64,000 nucleotides of DNA from Haematococcus lacustris (GCA_030144725.1 JASKMD010000012.1:7177095-7241094), one strand, 5' to 3'. Positions 1 through 10,588 are shown, numbered from the stretch's first letter. The notes: generated by a model not told the origin, from the letters alone. Program-made: numbers and translations.

Positions 1-1577
1 ACATCGACATGGCGCCACAACAGACCTTGGTGGGTGATGAGGAAGGGGAGGGAGTTGATGACATTGTGCAAACGGCGGGGCAGGCTGCCGTATGACACTG
101 CCTCCACACCATCGGAACGCATATAGGGCAGCATATTATAACGTGCCCGTGTTGCTTGAGTAGCATAACCACCTGTCACTTGGTCCCCGTCTTGTTTGCA
201 TTGCACTTGTTGTTGCCTTCGGTGTGGTCCTCGTGGTTGCTGATTGAGCAGGGGCCCCTCTGGATGCTGCTGTTGTGAAGGAGGCACCGAAGAGCGGGAG
301 CGTAGCAGTATCATAGTAGTGAGCAGTTTAGCCGAATAGTGGAAACGGTTGCATGTGAGCTCTATTAATAGGTGCACTTTTTCATAATAGAGATGCACTT
401 TTTGTTAATAGCAGCGCGCTTTGCCTATTAATAGCGTTTTACCCATCTGTAATACCGGTGGTTTTAAGTGTTACAAAGCAGTAAAACTCCATTACCCGGG
501 GTTAATCTCCGCAACCGCTTGGTCATTTCGAGCAAGAGTAGGTGCGTTGGATGGGGCTTGCGAAGGACTTGGACAGAGCGTGGTTGACACGTCGCGTGTC
601 ATTCGACTTTTCGAGCAAACCGCGAAAAACAGTTTTCTTGGAGGAACCTTGTTGTTACACCGTGCGAACACGCGCGTTAGAACAAGCGCAACAACAAGAG
701 GGGGCGTACTGAAAATGAAAGTCAGAAATGAAGGGGTCGACATGTCCGGGTCTAACTTGCACCTTACTTGAACCGTTTGACTAAGTTGTACCTCACATGA
801 GTGCAAGGGCTATGCGGAAGGACTACCTAATGCAAGCTTGAGAAGTTAGGATTAGAATTGGATTTCTTGCAAGCATGAAGTGGCATGGGAATAATTGGGT
901 TGGACAATCGTTGTTGACAACCGGTTAAACAACGAGTCCAACTCGAGTTGGCGCACACAACAACTACGAGCGGGACGCTCGACAATACTCGCGACTAAAC
1001 AACGATGCCTTGTGAACTCGCGCAATTGAGAGCGACCTTCACGCCATGCTGGTGAGCGGTGCGAGCCTCGCGTTGCATTTTAGTTGCTCGGCCTAACATC
1101 TGTCCTTGGAAGGCCCTATGTAAACCTTCCTATGCGTGCTATTCGAGGCAGGCATTGTGCCTTCCAAGGACAGATATTAGGCATTCCAAGCAACTAAAAT
1201 GCAACGCGAGGCTCGCACCTCTCATCAACATGGCGTAAGGGTCGCTCTAAGTTGCGCGAGTGCACAAGGCATCGATGTTTAGTCGGGAGTATTGTCGAAC
1301 GTCCCGCTCGTAGTTGTTGTGTTCGCCGTTTGCTAAGGCTAAAACCCCCAAGCGCCCCGTCTCCCCAGCACCCTCCGCAGCCGGTAAGCCGAGGAAAGGC
1401 ACCGAAGCTAACTGACGACGCGGCGCAGTGTGCCCCACGCGACATAGCGACCTCGTGCATCAAGTCCTGCCGTGCGTGTGCTGTGCTTTCACGTGTCTGC
1501 AGGTGCCAGTGGCAGTGGGCAGCAAGTCCAGGGGCAGGGGCAGGCTGCCAAGGTAGTGATTGGAGAGCGTCGCCAGG
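1..1577. repeat. Long direct repeat, copy 1
   Basis: Bases 1 to about 1577 recur almost unchanged at 3859 to about 5416. The offset is 3858 up to about position 770 and 3828 afterwards, because copy 2 lacks about 30 bases just after the sequence matching 766. The match breaks near 1577/5416. Copy 1 begins at the window edge, so the repeat may extend further left. Only a few single-base differences are visible (for example near 609, 1560 and 1572), so the duplication looks recent. I recognise no conserved protein in the + frames inside it. Confidence 0.9.
951..1327. repeat. Fold-back (long inverted repeat) element, copy 1
   Basis: Arms of about 163 and 169 bases (951-1113 and 1159-1327) are imperfect reverse complements of each other, roughly 90% identical by eye, around a 45-base loop. 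The outer ends share CACAACAACTACGAGCGGGA and the inner ends share TGTCCTTGGAAGGC. A 14-base perfect palindrome (CCAACTCGAGTTGG) lies at the left edge. There is no coding content, so a MITE or fold-back transposon is the simplest reading. A convincing target-site duplication is not visible. Confidence 0.75.
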
Positions 1578-2673
1578 TCATCAAGGCTCAGCTGTGACAC
1601 GCCTGATAAAATGTTCGCATGGGTCAGTTTGGGTCACACAGGCCACCCCAGGACATCGCGTTTGCACCATCCCGCTCTATAGCTCAAGCCGTGTCTGTGT
1701 CGCTGGCCTCTAGTACGGCCGCGATGGTGGTGGGCGAACATGTTCCCTCGCGGATGAGCTTATAATAGTGGTCTCTATCACTAGGCATCGCACAAATTGT
1801 TCCAGCGGCGCGTTGCAAAATCACGTGACTGTCCAGTCGAGCGCAACATGAGCCGGAGGTGCATCTATAGTCCTAGTTTGCTCAGGTACGTGGCGTAATA
1901 CCAATAAACGCGACATGCCCCATGCCTTGACTGACCAGAATTCAGTGTTTCTCTGACTGGCGCCAGGCACTAGCAAGGGCTCCATCCGCGACCGTTGGCA
2001 CACACATGTGTCCGTGGCAAACCCATCTACACAACAGGTAAGGTTGCTGCAACATGCAAGTGGGGTGTGAGTGACAACTTCACAACAAGCCCATGGCACG
2101 CCCAGCCATGCCACAGCCGTGTTTACTAATGAAATGGTATGCCACTTAGCTAGTGGCCTGCTTGCACCCAAATGAAACTACAGCCCAAGTTTCATTTGGC
2201 GCTGACGATGCGTTCAACACTAACATGGGTTTGCAACCCCCCAAGCTCATGTCCTATCACTACCACCATGTGCCATCCTATTCAGCTGCAGGAAGGCATG
2301 CCAAGGTGTCTTTGTTGAGGTGTGTGATGGCAAGCATGGGTCTAGTTGGTGACAGGTGACATGTGCACCGCCAGAGCAGGGGCAGGGCTGCAGGGGCAGG
2401 GTGTTGGGCTGGCGCATGTGGCTGGTCGCCTAAGGAACCTTCCGGAACATAAAACGTAACGTGCGGTCGGTCATTTCGAACGAGCGATAGTGCGTTCGAT
2501 AGACCGTGCGAAGGAGACGGCTGTTTACCAGGTTTGACACCCGGGTATCATGAAATTTTTGCGAGAAAACATCGAAAAAGGGGTCGCCTAAGGCCTAAGG
2601 GGCGATTTATCGGTTATCAAAAATTAAACCCTCGACCCTAACCTCAACCCCAACCCTAACCTTACCCTAAGTA
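1578..2673. other. Intergenic, no gene seen
   Basis: No recognisable gene. The stretch at 2478-2510 resembles part of the long direct repeat (a GGTCATTTCGA-type motif near 520). Bases 2628-2670 hold degenerate telomere-like CCCTAA/CCCCAA repeats just before the fold-back element. Confidence 0.5.
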
Positions 2674-2874
2674 GTAGATAATGGGGTCGCGGGCCGTTTT
2701 AGGTGGTTGTAAAACGCGAGGCCGAGGCACTGGCGCGTAACAGCTCGAGACCGAAGCCAGCGGCCGCGGAGCGTAGCGACGCGGCCGCTGGCTGAGGTCG
2801 AGAGCTGTTACGCGCCAGTGCCGAGGCCGAGTGTTTGCAGCCGCCTGAAACGGCCCTGGCGACCCCATTATCTA
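2674..2874. mobile_element. Short fold-back element (MITE-like)
   Basis: The ~201-base segment is a near-complete palindrome. TAGATAATGGGGTCGC at the left end mirrors GCGACCCCATTATCTA at the right. An inner arm carrying GCACTGGCGCGTAACAGCTC is repeated inverted around a short centre near 2768-2778 with NotI-like GCGGCCGC sequences. It carries no ORF with known domains. The form fits a fold-back MITE. A target duplication is unclear (GTAG against GTGT at the flanks). Confidence 0.7.
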
Positions 2875-3858
2875 GTGTAATGGAGTTTTACAGCGTCGAA
2901 GCTTCATTTGGCTCGGCGGAGCCGCGTCTTCGGGATGTCACACATTTCGTATGATTTTCGGAGTTTGGTATTGCGAACCGTGCTCGACCAGCAGACTTCA
3001 AGTATGGAAGAACTACTTTACTTCGGCGTTGTGCATTGGGACAGGCCGTCGGCCTCCAGCAGCCTCTCAGCGGGATTACCTTCGATGTTCACGTATTCTT
3101 TGTTCGCTTCGCAGCTGGCCGCTATAGGTGCGTGGGAGCATCACTGTAGCCTGCCAGCTTCATTTCGCAGCCTTTCAGCAGGTTGCCCTTGGCTCGGAGT
3201 GTTCCTTTCGATTACCTCTTTTCGATTGTCGTAAAGGTGAAGATTGGAACTCCTTGTTGTCGCTGTCTACTCAGTACACTTCTACTCAGTACCGTTCTGA
3301 TCGTTTTCCGATTCCTTGTCGTAGGTTCTGTCTTAGCCCGCAAAGAGGTGCGCCAAGAGGCTGTTGGTATTGCGCCAACAAATGCGGTAGGTAGTCGGAT
3401 TGATTCCGTATCGTATCGCTGTATTGCTGCCTTGTCGTTGTATTGCTGCGGGTTGTCTTGCGATGAGCTGTTGCTGCATGCTCGCTTCGATCGGGGCAGC
3501 AGGCCTTCGGCAATGCTTGAGACGCTGGTTGTCTGCAGCAGAGGGCAGCCAGCCTAGATACAGTTGTGATAGGCGTAGGGGCAAGCGGAGTCAATCTTGC
3601 TGATGATTGTGGATGTGGAATGAGAGGATGATGCTTATTGCCTGGGCTAGATTGGGGGGCTTTGATGGGTTGCAAGCAAGAAGTGCCCAGCTGTAGCCAC
3701 TTAGGGACTTACAAAGGGACACCCACAATAGGCTCGCCATTTCTAGAATAAGGTTGCTACTGCCCCCCAATTCTGCCTTCCCTCACCCTTAGTGTTGCAC
3801 CCTTGCCACACCTTGTCCTGCCTTCTGTTGCCTTGTCTTACCATGCAACCCAGGACCT
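2875..3858. other. Intergenic spacer between duplicated blocks
   Basis: Several short open frames overlap here (2908-3675), but none shows a recognisable domain and they lie on both strands. I see nothing firm in this stretch. Confidence 0.4.
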
Positions 3859-4256
3859 ACATCGACATGGCGCCACAACAGACCTTGGTGGGTGATGAGG
3901 AAGGGGAGGGAGTTGATGACATTGTGCAAACGGCGGGGCAGGCTGCCGTATGACACTGCCTCCACACCATCGGAACGCATATAGGGCAGCATATTATAAC
4001 GTGCCCGTGTTGCTTGAGTAGCATAACCACCTGTCACTTGGTCCCCGTCTTGTTTGCATTGCACTTGTTGTTGCCTTCGGTGTGGTCCTTGTGGTTGCTG
4101 ATTGAGCAGGGGCCCCTCTGGATGCTGCTGTTGTGAAGGAGGCACCGAAGAGCGGGAGCGTAGCAGTATCATAGTAGTGAGCAGTTTAGCCGAATAGTGG
4201 AAACGGTTGCATGTGAGCTCTATTAATAGGTGCACTTTTTCATAATAGAGATGCAC
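3789..4256 (-). other. Possible coding relic, unrecognised
   Basis: A 155-codon open frame runs antisense across the left edge of the second duplicated block; its middle part is also present in the first block at 1-398. The composition of the central part (RARYNMLPYMRSDGVEAVSY and following) looks protein-like rather than random. I cannot assign a family. It could be an exon of an old mobile element captured in the duplication. No splice sites were resolved. Confidence 0.2.
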
Positions 4257-5416
4257 TTTTTGTTAATAGCAGCGCGCTTTGCCTATTAATAGCGTTTTAC
4301 CCATCTGTAATACCGGTGGTTTTAAGTGTTACAAAGCAGTAAAACTCCATTACCCGGGGTTAATCTCCGCAACCGCTTGGTCATTTCGAGCAAGAGTAGG
4401 TGCGTTGGATGGGGCTTGCGAAGGACTTGGACAGAGCGTGGTTGACACGTCGCGTGTCATTCGACGTTTCGAGCAAACCGCGAAAAACAGTTTTCTTGGA
4501 GGAACCTTGTTGTTACACCGTGCGAACACGCGCGTTAGAACAAGCGCAACAACAAGAGGGGGCGTACTGAAAATGAAAGTCAGAAATGAAGGGGTCGACA
4601 TGTCCGGGTCTAACTTGCACCTTACTTAGTGCAAGGGCTATGCGGAAGGACTACCTAATGCAAGCTTGAGAAGTTAGGATTAGAATTGGATTTCTTGCAA
4701 GCATGAAGTGGCATGGGAATAATTGGGTTGGACAATCGTTGTTGACAACCGGTTAAACAACGAGTCCAACTCGAGTTGGCGCACACAACAACTACGAGCG
4801 GGACGCTCGACAATACTCGCGACTAAACAACGATGCCTTGTGAACTCGCGCAATTGAGAGCGACCTTCACGCCATGCTGGTGAGCGGTGCGAGCCTCGCG
4901 TTGCATTTTAGTTGCTCGGCCTAACATCTGTCCTTGGAAGGCCCTATGTAAACCTTCCTATGCGTGCTATTCGAGGCAGGCATTGTGCCTTCCAAGGACA
5001 GATATTAGGCATTCCAAGCAACTAAAATGCAACGCGAGGCTCGCACCTCTCATCAACATGGCGTAAGGGTCGCTCTAAGTTGCGCGAGTGCACAAGGCAT
5101 CGATGTTTAGTCGGGAGTATTGTCGAACGTCCCGCTCGTAGTTGTTGTGTTCGCCGTTTGCTAAGGCTAAAACCCCCAAGCGCCCCGTCTCCCCAGCACC
5201 CTCCGCAGCCGGTAAGCCGAGGAAAGGCACCGAAGCTAACTGACGACGCGGCGCAGTGTGCCCCACGCGACATAGCGACCTCGTGCATCAAGTCCTGCCG
5301 TGCGTGTGCTGTGCTTTCACGTGTCTGCAGGTGCCAGTGGCAGTGGGCAGCAAGTCCAGGGGCAGGGGCAGGCTGCCAAGGTAGTGATCGGAGAGCGTCG
5401 CTAGGTCATCAAGGCT
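3859..5416. repeat. Long direct repeat, copy 2
   Basis: Second copy of the 1.57-kb block at the left window edge. It lacks the 30-base segment found in copy 1 near 771-800. Its right boundary lies where the two copies diverge after TCATCAAGGCT. Confidence 0.9.
4779..5155. repeat. Fold-back element, copy 2
   Basis: Duplicate of the fold-back at 951-1327, carried along inside the second direct-repeat block. Both arms are present. Confidence 0.75.
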
Positions 5417-5462
5417 GGCCTGCGTGGCCTTGTGTAGGCAGCCCTGCCTGATCCCAGCCCAG

Positions 5463-5557
5463 ATGTGTAGTCATCAAGGGTGCGACCGAGGATGCTTCAA
5501 CCTGGTTGGAGTAGCTGAGTGAGATTACCCACAGGCAAACATGTTGTTGAATGAGTT
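5463..5557 (+). other. Class B Fanzor 3'-flank, orphan copy (candidate guide-RNA region)
   Basis: Contains TCATCAAGGGTGCGACCGA at 5471-5489, then a conserved GAGATTACCCACAG...CAAACATGTTG...TTGAATGAGT string. The same string follows the Fanzor stop at 7860 and, inverted, precedes the relic at 14504. Here it directly abuts a 5'-truncated Fanzor copy, so it is the leftover 3' end of another element. The guide-RNA role is an inference from Fanzor/TnpB biology. Confidence 0.5.
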
Positions 5558-6720
5558 TTGTTTGTCTGACCAAGGAAACCTCAGAGCCAGCACTGAGCCA
5601 CCACTGGGCCAGGTGGTTCAACACCAACAAGCTTCGCAACAAGGAGTTTGCTTTCGAGAGGTTGGTGGACACTGACGGTGCCAGCGTGTGCGTCCATTAC
5701 ACCACCACCACGTGCACTTCGCGCGCCCCCTCCCCCCTCCTCCAGCCCCATCCTCAGCTGCCAGCAGCAACAACCGCACTAGTTTAGCAGCTGTAGCGGC
5801 CCATGCAGTGGGACTCCCCCACATAGGCAGGGGCATACTTGAGACGCGTGAGTTTGTGTTTGACCCAGCCACACAGATTGGGGTGGGCATCGACCCTGGC
5901 GTCACCCAGGCAGTCAGCGCAGCCTCTGGGGTGAGGGACGAGAGGTCAGGCCAGCTGGTAGCTGACCAGCTGGCCCGGTGGAAGCTGACCAAGGGCCAGG
6001 TGAAGCATGACAGCGGCCTGAACAACTCCCGCCGTGACACTGAGCGGTGGCTAGCACCGATCAAGCCCCACCTCCAGCACCTGGCAACAGCCAGCTCAGC
6101 CGGCACCTCCCTGGTGGCCAACCTGGAGCACATCACCGTCACCCTGGCCACCTGGGACGCGGTGTGGGAGGTGTACCTGGACCCCAAGTGGGCACGGCAG
6201 CGGCTGAGGCTGTACGGACCCCAGGACCCGACGCTGGAGCAATTCTTCAAGAAGGTGAGGGTGGGTGGGTGGAAGGGATGGTACGGGACTGAGAGGTGGT
6301 GGGTTGGGCATGTAGTGAAAGAGTGCTTGACTGTGCCATGCCTAATGCCTAATGAAGGACATGGCGGGGGTGTCCATGGAGCGTCATGGGAGTGCCAAGC
6401 AGCTGGTGGTCTTCTTCAGCGCTGCTAGCATTGGCACCCGGGGTGGGTGGGGTGCTGATGCGGTGTTGCGTGCCTGCTGCAAGGTGGTGTGCAGGCCCAG
6501 GGGCACAGACCAGCGGCGGGGCAGGGTGGTGCTAGTGGATCAGCACCGCACCACCCGGTTCAGCTCACGGTGAAATGGCCAGCAGCCCTGCAAGGAGAAG
6601 CTGGACCATGAGCAGCCCACCAGGCCTGCAGACAGGAAGCCCCCAGCAGGGCAGGTGGAACACCGTCTCCTGCGCCCAGTCTGGAGCCAGCAGCGTGACC
6701 AGCCAGTGCGGGGCATGATG
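5558..6720 (+). pseudogene. Fanzor (TnpB-like) RuvC nuclease, broken copy A1
   Basis: Homology to the minus-strand copy at 30.8-32.8 kb starts abruptly near 5558. Frame 1 carries the SEPALSHHWARWFNT block. A frameshift near 5700 moves the reading to the frame that holds the Pro-rich linker and the RuvC-I motif VGIDPGVTQAV (about 5880-5912). A likely intron donor AAG|GTGAGG lies at 6254/6255, and the next exon carries the RuvC-II block around 6380-6573. The catalytic Glu of the expected V-D-E-x-R-T motif is Gln here (VDQHRTT, codon 6541-6543), and a TGA follows at 6571. Zinc-finger-region sequence (PCKEKLD ... PVRGMMW) continues after the stop, then joins a second copy at 6720/6721. RuvC-III is missing. 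Fanzors are eukaryotic RNA-guided DNA nucleases; this copy is clearly dead. Confidence 0.75.
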
Positions 6721-7860
6721 TGGTCAACCCCGACACCCACGTTGCTGTTGGGGTGGACCCAGGCGTCACCCAGGCCATCAAGGCAGCGCATGCAGAGCGG
6801 GACCCAGCCACAGGCCAGGTGCCGAGGAAGTGGGAGCTGAGCAAGGGGCAGCTGAAGCATGACAGCGGGCTAACCAGAGCCAAGCGTGACACAGCCCGTC
6901 GGTCAGCTGCCATCCAGCCACAGCTGCAGCAGCTGGCAGCTGCCACCACCCTGGGCGGCCACCAAGCTCACATCCAGGCCCTCAAGGCCAGCTGGAGACC
7001 GCTGTTGGAGGAGTACCTCAAGCCACGCTGGCGCCGGCAGAGGTTAGGGCTGTACCATGCCCAGGAGCGTGTCATTGAGCGTTTCTGCAAGAAGGTATGA
7101 CCCTGACCCTGACCCTGGCATGTGCACGTGGTGGAGGGGATGAAGTAGGTGTCCAGCCTTCACTACGGCCGGGTAAGGGGGGTGGCGGTGTTTCTAGGAG
7201 CGGGCTGCTTCAGCCAAGGTGGGTGGAAAGCCAAGGGGGTGTGGGAGGGGTTTCACAAGACGACGGAGCAGCCCAGCAGGCCCAGCCACGTTGTTCAACC
7301 TGACATGTTAGTGATTGTGGATGAGTTTCGCACCAGCCGTGTCAGCTTGACACTGCATGCCCCCCAGCCTTGTCAGCTGCACCTACCACGGGACCACCCT
7401 AGGCCCACAGACTGGGTACCCCCAGCAGGCAAGGTCATCCAGCGGCTAGTGCGCCCAGCCAAGAGCCAGCGGCACGGCAAGCCTGTGCGGGCCTGATGTG
7501 GTGCCATGAGGTGCCACACACACCCCCTCCCCCAGCCCAGCCCCCATCCCCCAGCCCAGGCCCCCATCCCCCAGCCCAGGCCCAGCCCCTCCCTGCTGCA
7601 CCTCGCCCACCCCCACCACCCCAAGCCCTCCCACGGGGCAGTTGGCTGGACTGTGACACCAACTCGTGCCTGAACTTCCAGCGCATGATGGAGAGCATGC
7701 AGCGCCCCATAGAGTTGTGCAGCTGCAAGGGCCTAGAGGCAAGGAGCACCAGCAGGGCTACAAGCTGGTCAATGACCGGCTGCCCAAGGTTAGGCAGCGA
7801 TTGCACCGGGCTGCAGAGTACCGGCGGGGCATTGATGGCCGGCCTCACAACAACCCATAG
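6721..7860 (+). pseudogene. Fanzor (TnpB-like) RuvC nuclease, broken copy A2
   Basis: Starts inside RuvC-I (VGVDPGVTQAI, about 6740-6772), fused to the zinc-finger end of copy A1. A donor AAG|GTATGA sits at 7094/7095. The next exon carries intact RuvC-II (VDEFRTSRVS near 7318-7347). One missing G near 7490, compared with the relic at 14.9 kb, shifts the frame just before the expected GLMWC. The Pro-rich linker and RuvC-III follow at about 7640-7680 as [11 protein letters not shown]: the catalytic Asp is kept, but the usual Arg before it is Cys. Another frameshift follows before the C-terminal block ending HNNP-stop at 7858-7860. All three catalytic acids survive, but in different frames. Confidence 0.75.
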
Positions 7861-8093
7861 GGCCTCGTGCATTTTGACAGGCTGTTAAGCATTTAGTTGT
7901 TAGTTTGATGGGATGCCCAGTGGTCTCCAGTTGGCTGGAACGAACGTGTCACCGGTGTGAGGTTTGTGGTCATCAAGGGTGCGACCGAGGACGCATTGTA
8001 TTGATTGTAGCAGCTCAATGAGATTACCCACAGTCAAACATGTCGTTCCCATGTTGAATGAGTGATGTTTGCCTTATGGCACATTTGCAGACC
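7861..8093 (+). other. Class B Fanzor 3'-flank (candidate omega RNA)
   Basis: The ~230 bases after the Fanzor stop are conserved with the inverted flank at 14262-14503: GATGGGATGCCCAGTGGTCT, then GTTGGCTGGAACGAACGTG, then TCATCAAGGGTGCGACCGA, then GAGATTACCCACAGTCAAAC. Similarity fades near 8093. Conservation of non-coding sequence directly after the stop, in a family whose relatives encode guide RNA there, makes it a candidate omega RNA plus right element end. The RNA role is inferred. Confidence 0.45.
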
Positions 8094-8690
8094 ACTGGTA
8101 TCTTTATAGCATGTGCATCAGGGCTGGGCATACAGAGATACCGAGTTACAGGGCCTTTTGCGCAGTAAAGTGCATTCTCCATACCGCCTTGCATCTCACA
8201 ACCAATGATGCAGGATTACATGTTATAGAACGTGATTGCATGTAATCACACAAGTAGCTTTGTAGCTCTTTAATAATGTAATGACATGTAGCTTTGTAAT
8301 AATGTGATCTACACAACGTAGTTCACGACGACGTAATTACACGGCATCAGTTAGTAAGTAACTTTGCCGCATCACTGCTCACGCCACCGCTGGCACCTCT
8401 GGTAGGGTGCATCGTGTCACTTGAGTCTCTGCTCACATACCGATTGCAAGGATGCCGCTGCTTTGCGCCAGCTTCGCGCCTTGGAGGCTGGGTCGGCAAA
8501 CATGGACAACATGGGAAGGCATGCAGCCCATAGTGACGGACCCAGAGCATACTTTAACCGCACCATAGTTTGGCGATGCCCGTTTTCGCTCCAGCCTACA
8601 CAGCTGGCTTCTTTTGCGGCGTTGCAGCGGGTGCAGCAATCTCCGTGTGGCACTACTACCGGCCCAGTCTCTATGAGCGGGTCAAGGCAG
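8094..8690. other. Intergenic, AT-richer stretch
   Basis: Bases 8210-8340 are unusually AT-rich for this window and contain repeated TGTAATNACATGTAGCTTTG-like words. This is probably upstream DNA of the alkyltransferase gene. No separate gene seen. Confidence 0.4.
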
Positions 8691-9833
8691 ATGTCGAGAA
8701 AGCGCGCAAGCACTGATCATGAGCGAATCCAGGAGGCCAACAAAGCGCAGGGCAGGGCGGTCACCGCTTTTGAAGAACGTCTATACGAGGTATGTAAGTG
8801 CCAGTTTGGAAGAGGACCTCTACTTTGGCTCCATCTGCAACCTTATACGACGTGCAGGCTTGTTCAGCCATCCCTCGAGGCAAGGTAGCAACGTATGGCA
8901 CCCTCGCTAGCGTTCTGAAAAGCAGTGCGCGGGCAGTGGGACAGGCAAGCAAGAATGCAGGGTTTGAGTTGGGATTGGGACTGAGATTATGCGAGAAAGT
9001 CATGCTTAGGGTAGGGCTCTGGCGACTCCTGGTGTCGCACCTAGGTTAGGGACATACACCGGTCTCTCCTGTGGAGAAGTGTGGGGGCTCCACAAGAGGA
9101 TAGGGATACAGGGAAACTTGTGACAGGATGTTGTCAAAAGCGTGCATGGACCAATGCACTGCAGGGTATGCGCCGGAACCCGTTTGCTCCTCGTGTTCCT
9201 TGTCACCGTGTAATTGCTGCAAACCGGACTCTGGGCGGCTTTCGGGGCAGCAAGGTGCCTCACCCAGGCTGTTTGCTTGCTGCCTGACAGCCTTTCATGT
9301 CACAAGCTGAGCACATGCCAGCGTGTCTATAGTAGCACTGTGCATGGTATGGCACTCTGTATGGATGCCCCCTGCCCCCTGCTTCAACCCCCATTTGAGA
9401 CTTTAGTTGTACCTGGAAGGCTACTTATGCATTATGGGTTTACCACCCACTACTGGGGGTTGCAAGTCACACATTGATGCATTGCCACTTGCGCCATGTC
9501 AGAGGAGTCACTCCAGGCATGACGCATGATGACCAACTTTGTGTGCCACCATTCCACTTGAAGTCAATCTTTGTATGCATGTAATGCTGACGAATGTGAC
9601 TAGTACAAGGTGAGCGTTGGGGTCCTATTTGCATGCCTCAGGGTGATGGCACTAAGGACGTATGTGATAAGAAAGCGATGCTCCAAGAGGAGGGTGTCAC
9701 GATGTCTGGCAACCAGGTATCGGCTGGTGACTCTGACCGTGACCCTAAACCCCTTGACCCTTACCCTCAACCCCTTGACCCTGACATTGGGATCAGAGCT
9801 GTAGCATTGGGCTCCTTTGATCTAATTAAGTAG
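8691..9833 (+). CDS. O6-alkylguanine-DNA alkyltransferase (MGMT/Ogt C-terminal type)
   Basis: Modelled exons are 8691-8789, 8858-8944, 9165-9254 and 9642-9833, all joined in phase 0 (155 codons). The protein has the order expected for the alkyltransferase DNA-binding/active-site domain: VTAFEERLYE, IPRGKVATYGTLA, RAVGQ, RRNPFAPRVPCHRVI, GGFRGS, then LQEEGV. The acceptor cysteine of PCHRV is about residue 75 (codon 9201-9203). The family removes O6-alkyl groups from guanine by irreversible transfer to this cysteine. Intron 2 appears to start with GC (CAG|GCAAGC); the others are GT-AG. The protein is short: only the C-terminal domain is seen. The start is the ATG at 8691; an in-frame ATG at 8673 is possible. 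The last exon may be spliced earlier, at CAG|GTATCG near 9717. An Atl-like protein is excluded because the cysteine is present. Confidence 0.85.
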
Positions 9834-10492
9834 TTGATCAGGCAGCTTCCCTCAGCAGGACAGTCTGGGCTTGATGTAGGAAACCCCAAGTGAATGACCC
9901 CATACAACGAGCACTGGCATGAATGCAACAAAGGTTGTGTTCATGGTCTCATCTATGATTCGCAGGTGGATGGTGCGTGCATGTTGTCTATCACAGATCT
10001 GCAGCAGTGTCTTAAGAAGCCTGGACTGGAGCAAGTGCCGTAGCAACAGGTCGGAGCAATGTGCAGTGGGACTTTTGTTTGGGGCAGCAGTTTCATTATT
10101 GCCACCAAGCCGTCCATCACTCCATCAGATTAGTTTGTGCAGTAGTGGGCGCGCCCTGCATGCCAGCAACTGCACCAGCAGAAGAAAACCCACTGCATGC
10201 AAGCAGCAGCTGCTGCTGCACCAGCGTGTGTACCTGGATAGCTTTGTGGCTGGACCATGCAGCCTTGCCACGGGATACTAGACTCACAGCCAGCAACAAG
10301 GCCTTGATGAGATGTACCTCGTTGTAAGAGCGTCGTGTACTGTGCTCATGGTCCACTCAGCTTACTCAGTATCAACACATAGCTTAGTGAATTGCGCATG
10401 CGGCTAGTTCCACGCTCCAGGTTGATCTCCAGTTCACATACGCGTCCAATGGCTGGCAATTCACATACGCATGCCATTACACATGCGCATGC
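9834..10492. other. Intergenic or 3' region, no gene seen
   Basis: No recognisable domain in either strand. Just upstream, within the last alkyltransferase exon, 9735-9785 carries degenerate CCCTAA/CCCTTGA telomere-like repeats. Weak open frames at 9919-10356 overlap on opposite strands and are not supported. Confidence 0.4.
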
Positions 10493-10588
10493 GAGACAAG
10501 CCCAACCCCAAGGCCCAGCAGCAGCCCGCTGTGGCACAGTAGTGTGCCCCCCCCCCCATACAGGCCCTAGTGAGGGACAAGGGGGCTG
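10493..10588 (+). pseudogene. Fanzor C-terminal tail plus truncated class A 3'-flank
   Basis: Bases 10493-10542 encode the tail found at other Fanzor 3' ends (KAQQQPAVAQ-like, stop TAG 10540-10542), followed by GTGTGCCCCCCC. The 26-base end motif GGCCCTAGTGAGGGACAAGG... follows at 10562. The body of the ORF and most of the 3' flank are deleted. Confidence 0.6.

Noticed and set aside
421..4629. 116-codon ORFs duplicated at 421 and 4279
   Set aside because: They are present because the whole block is duplicated. An antisense frame is equally open, no family motif is seen, and there is no splice support.
5558..7860. Bacterial IS200/IS605 insertion (TnpB) as the source of the RuvC ORFs
   Set aside because: The copies contain likely introns (AAG|GTGAGG, AAG|GTATGA and a phase-consistent intron at 31895-32545) and algal codon/GC style. 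No TnpA is present. Fanzor is the better reading.
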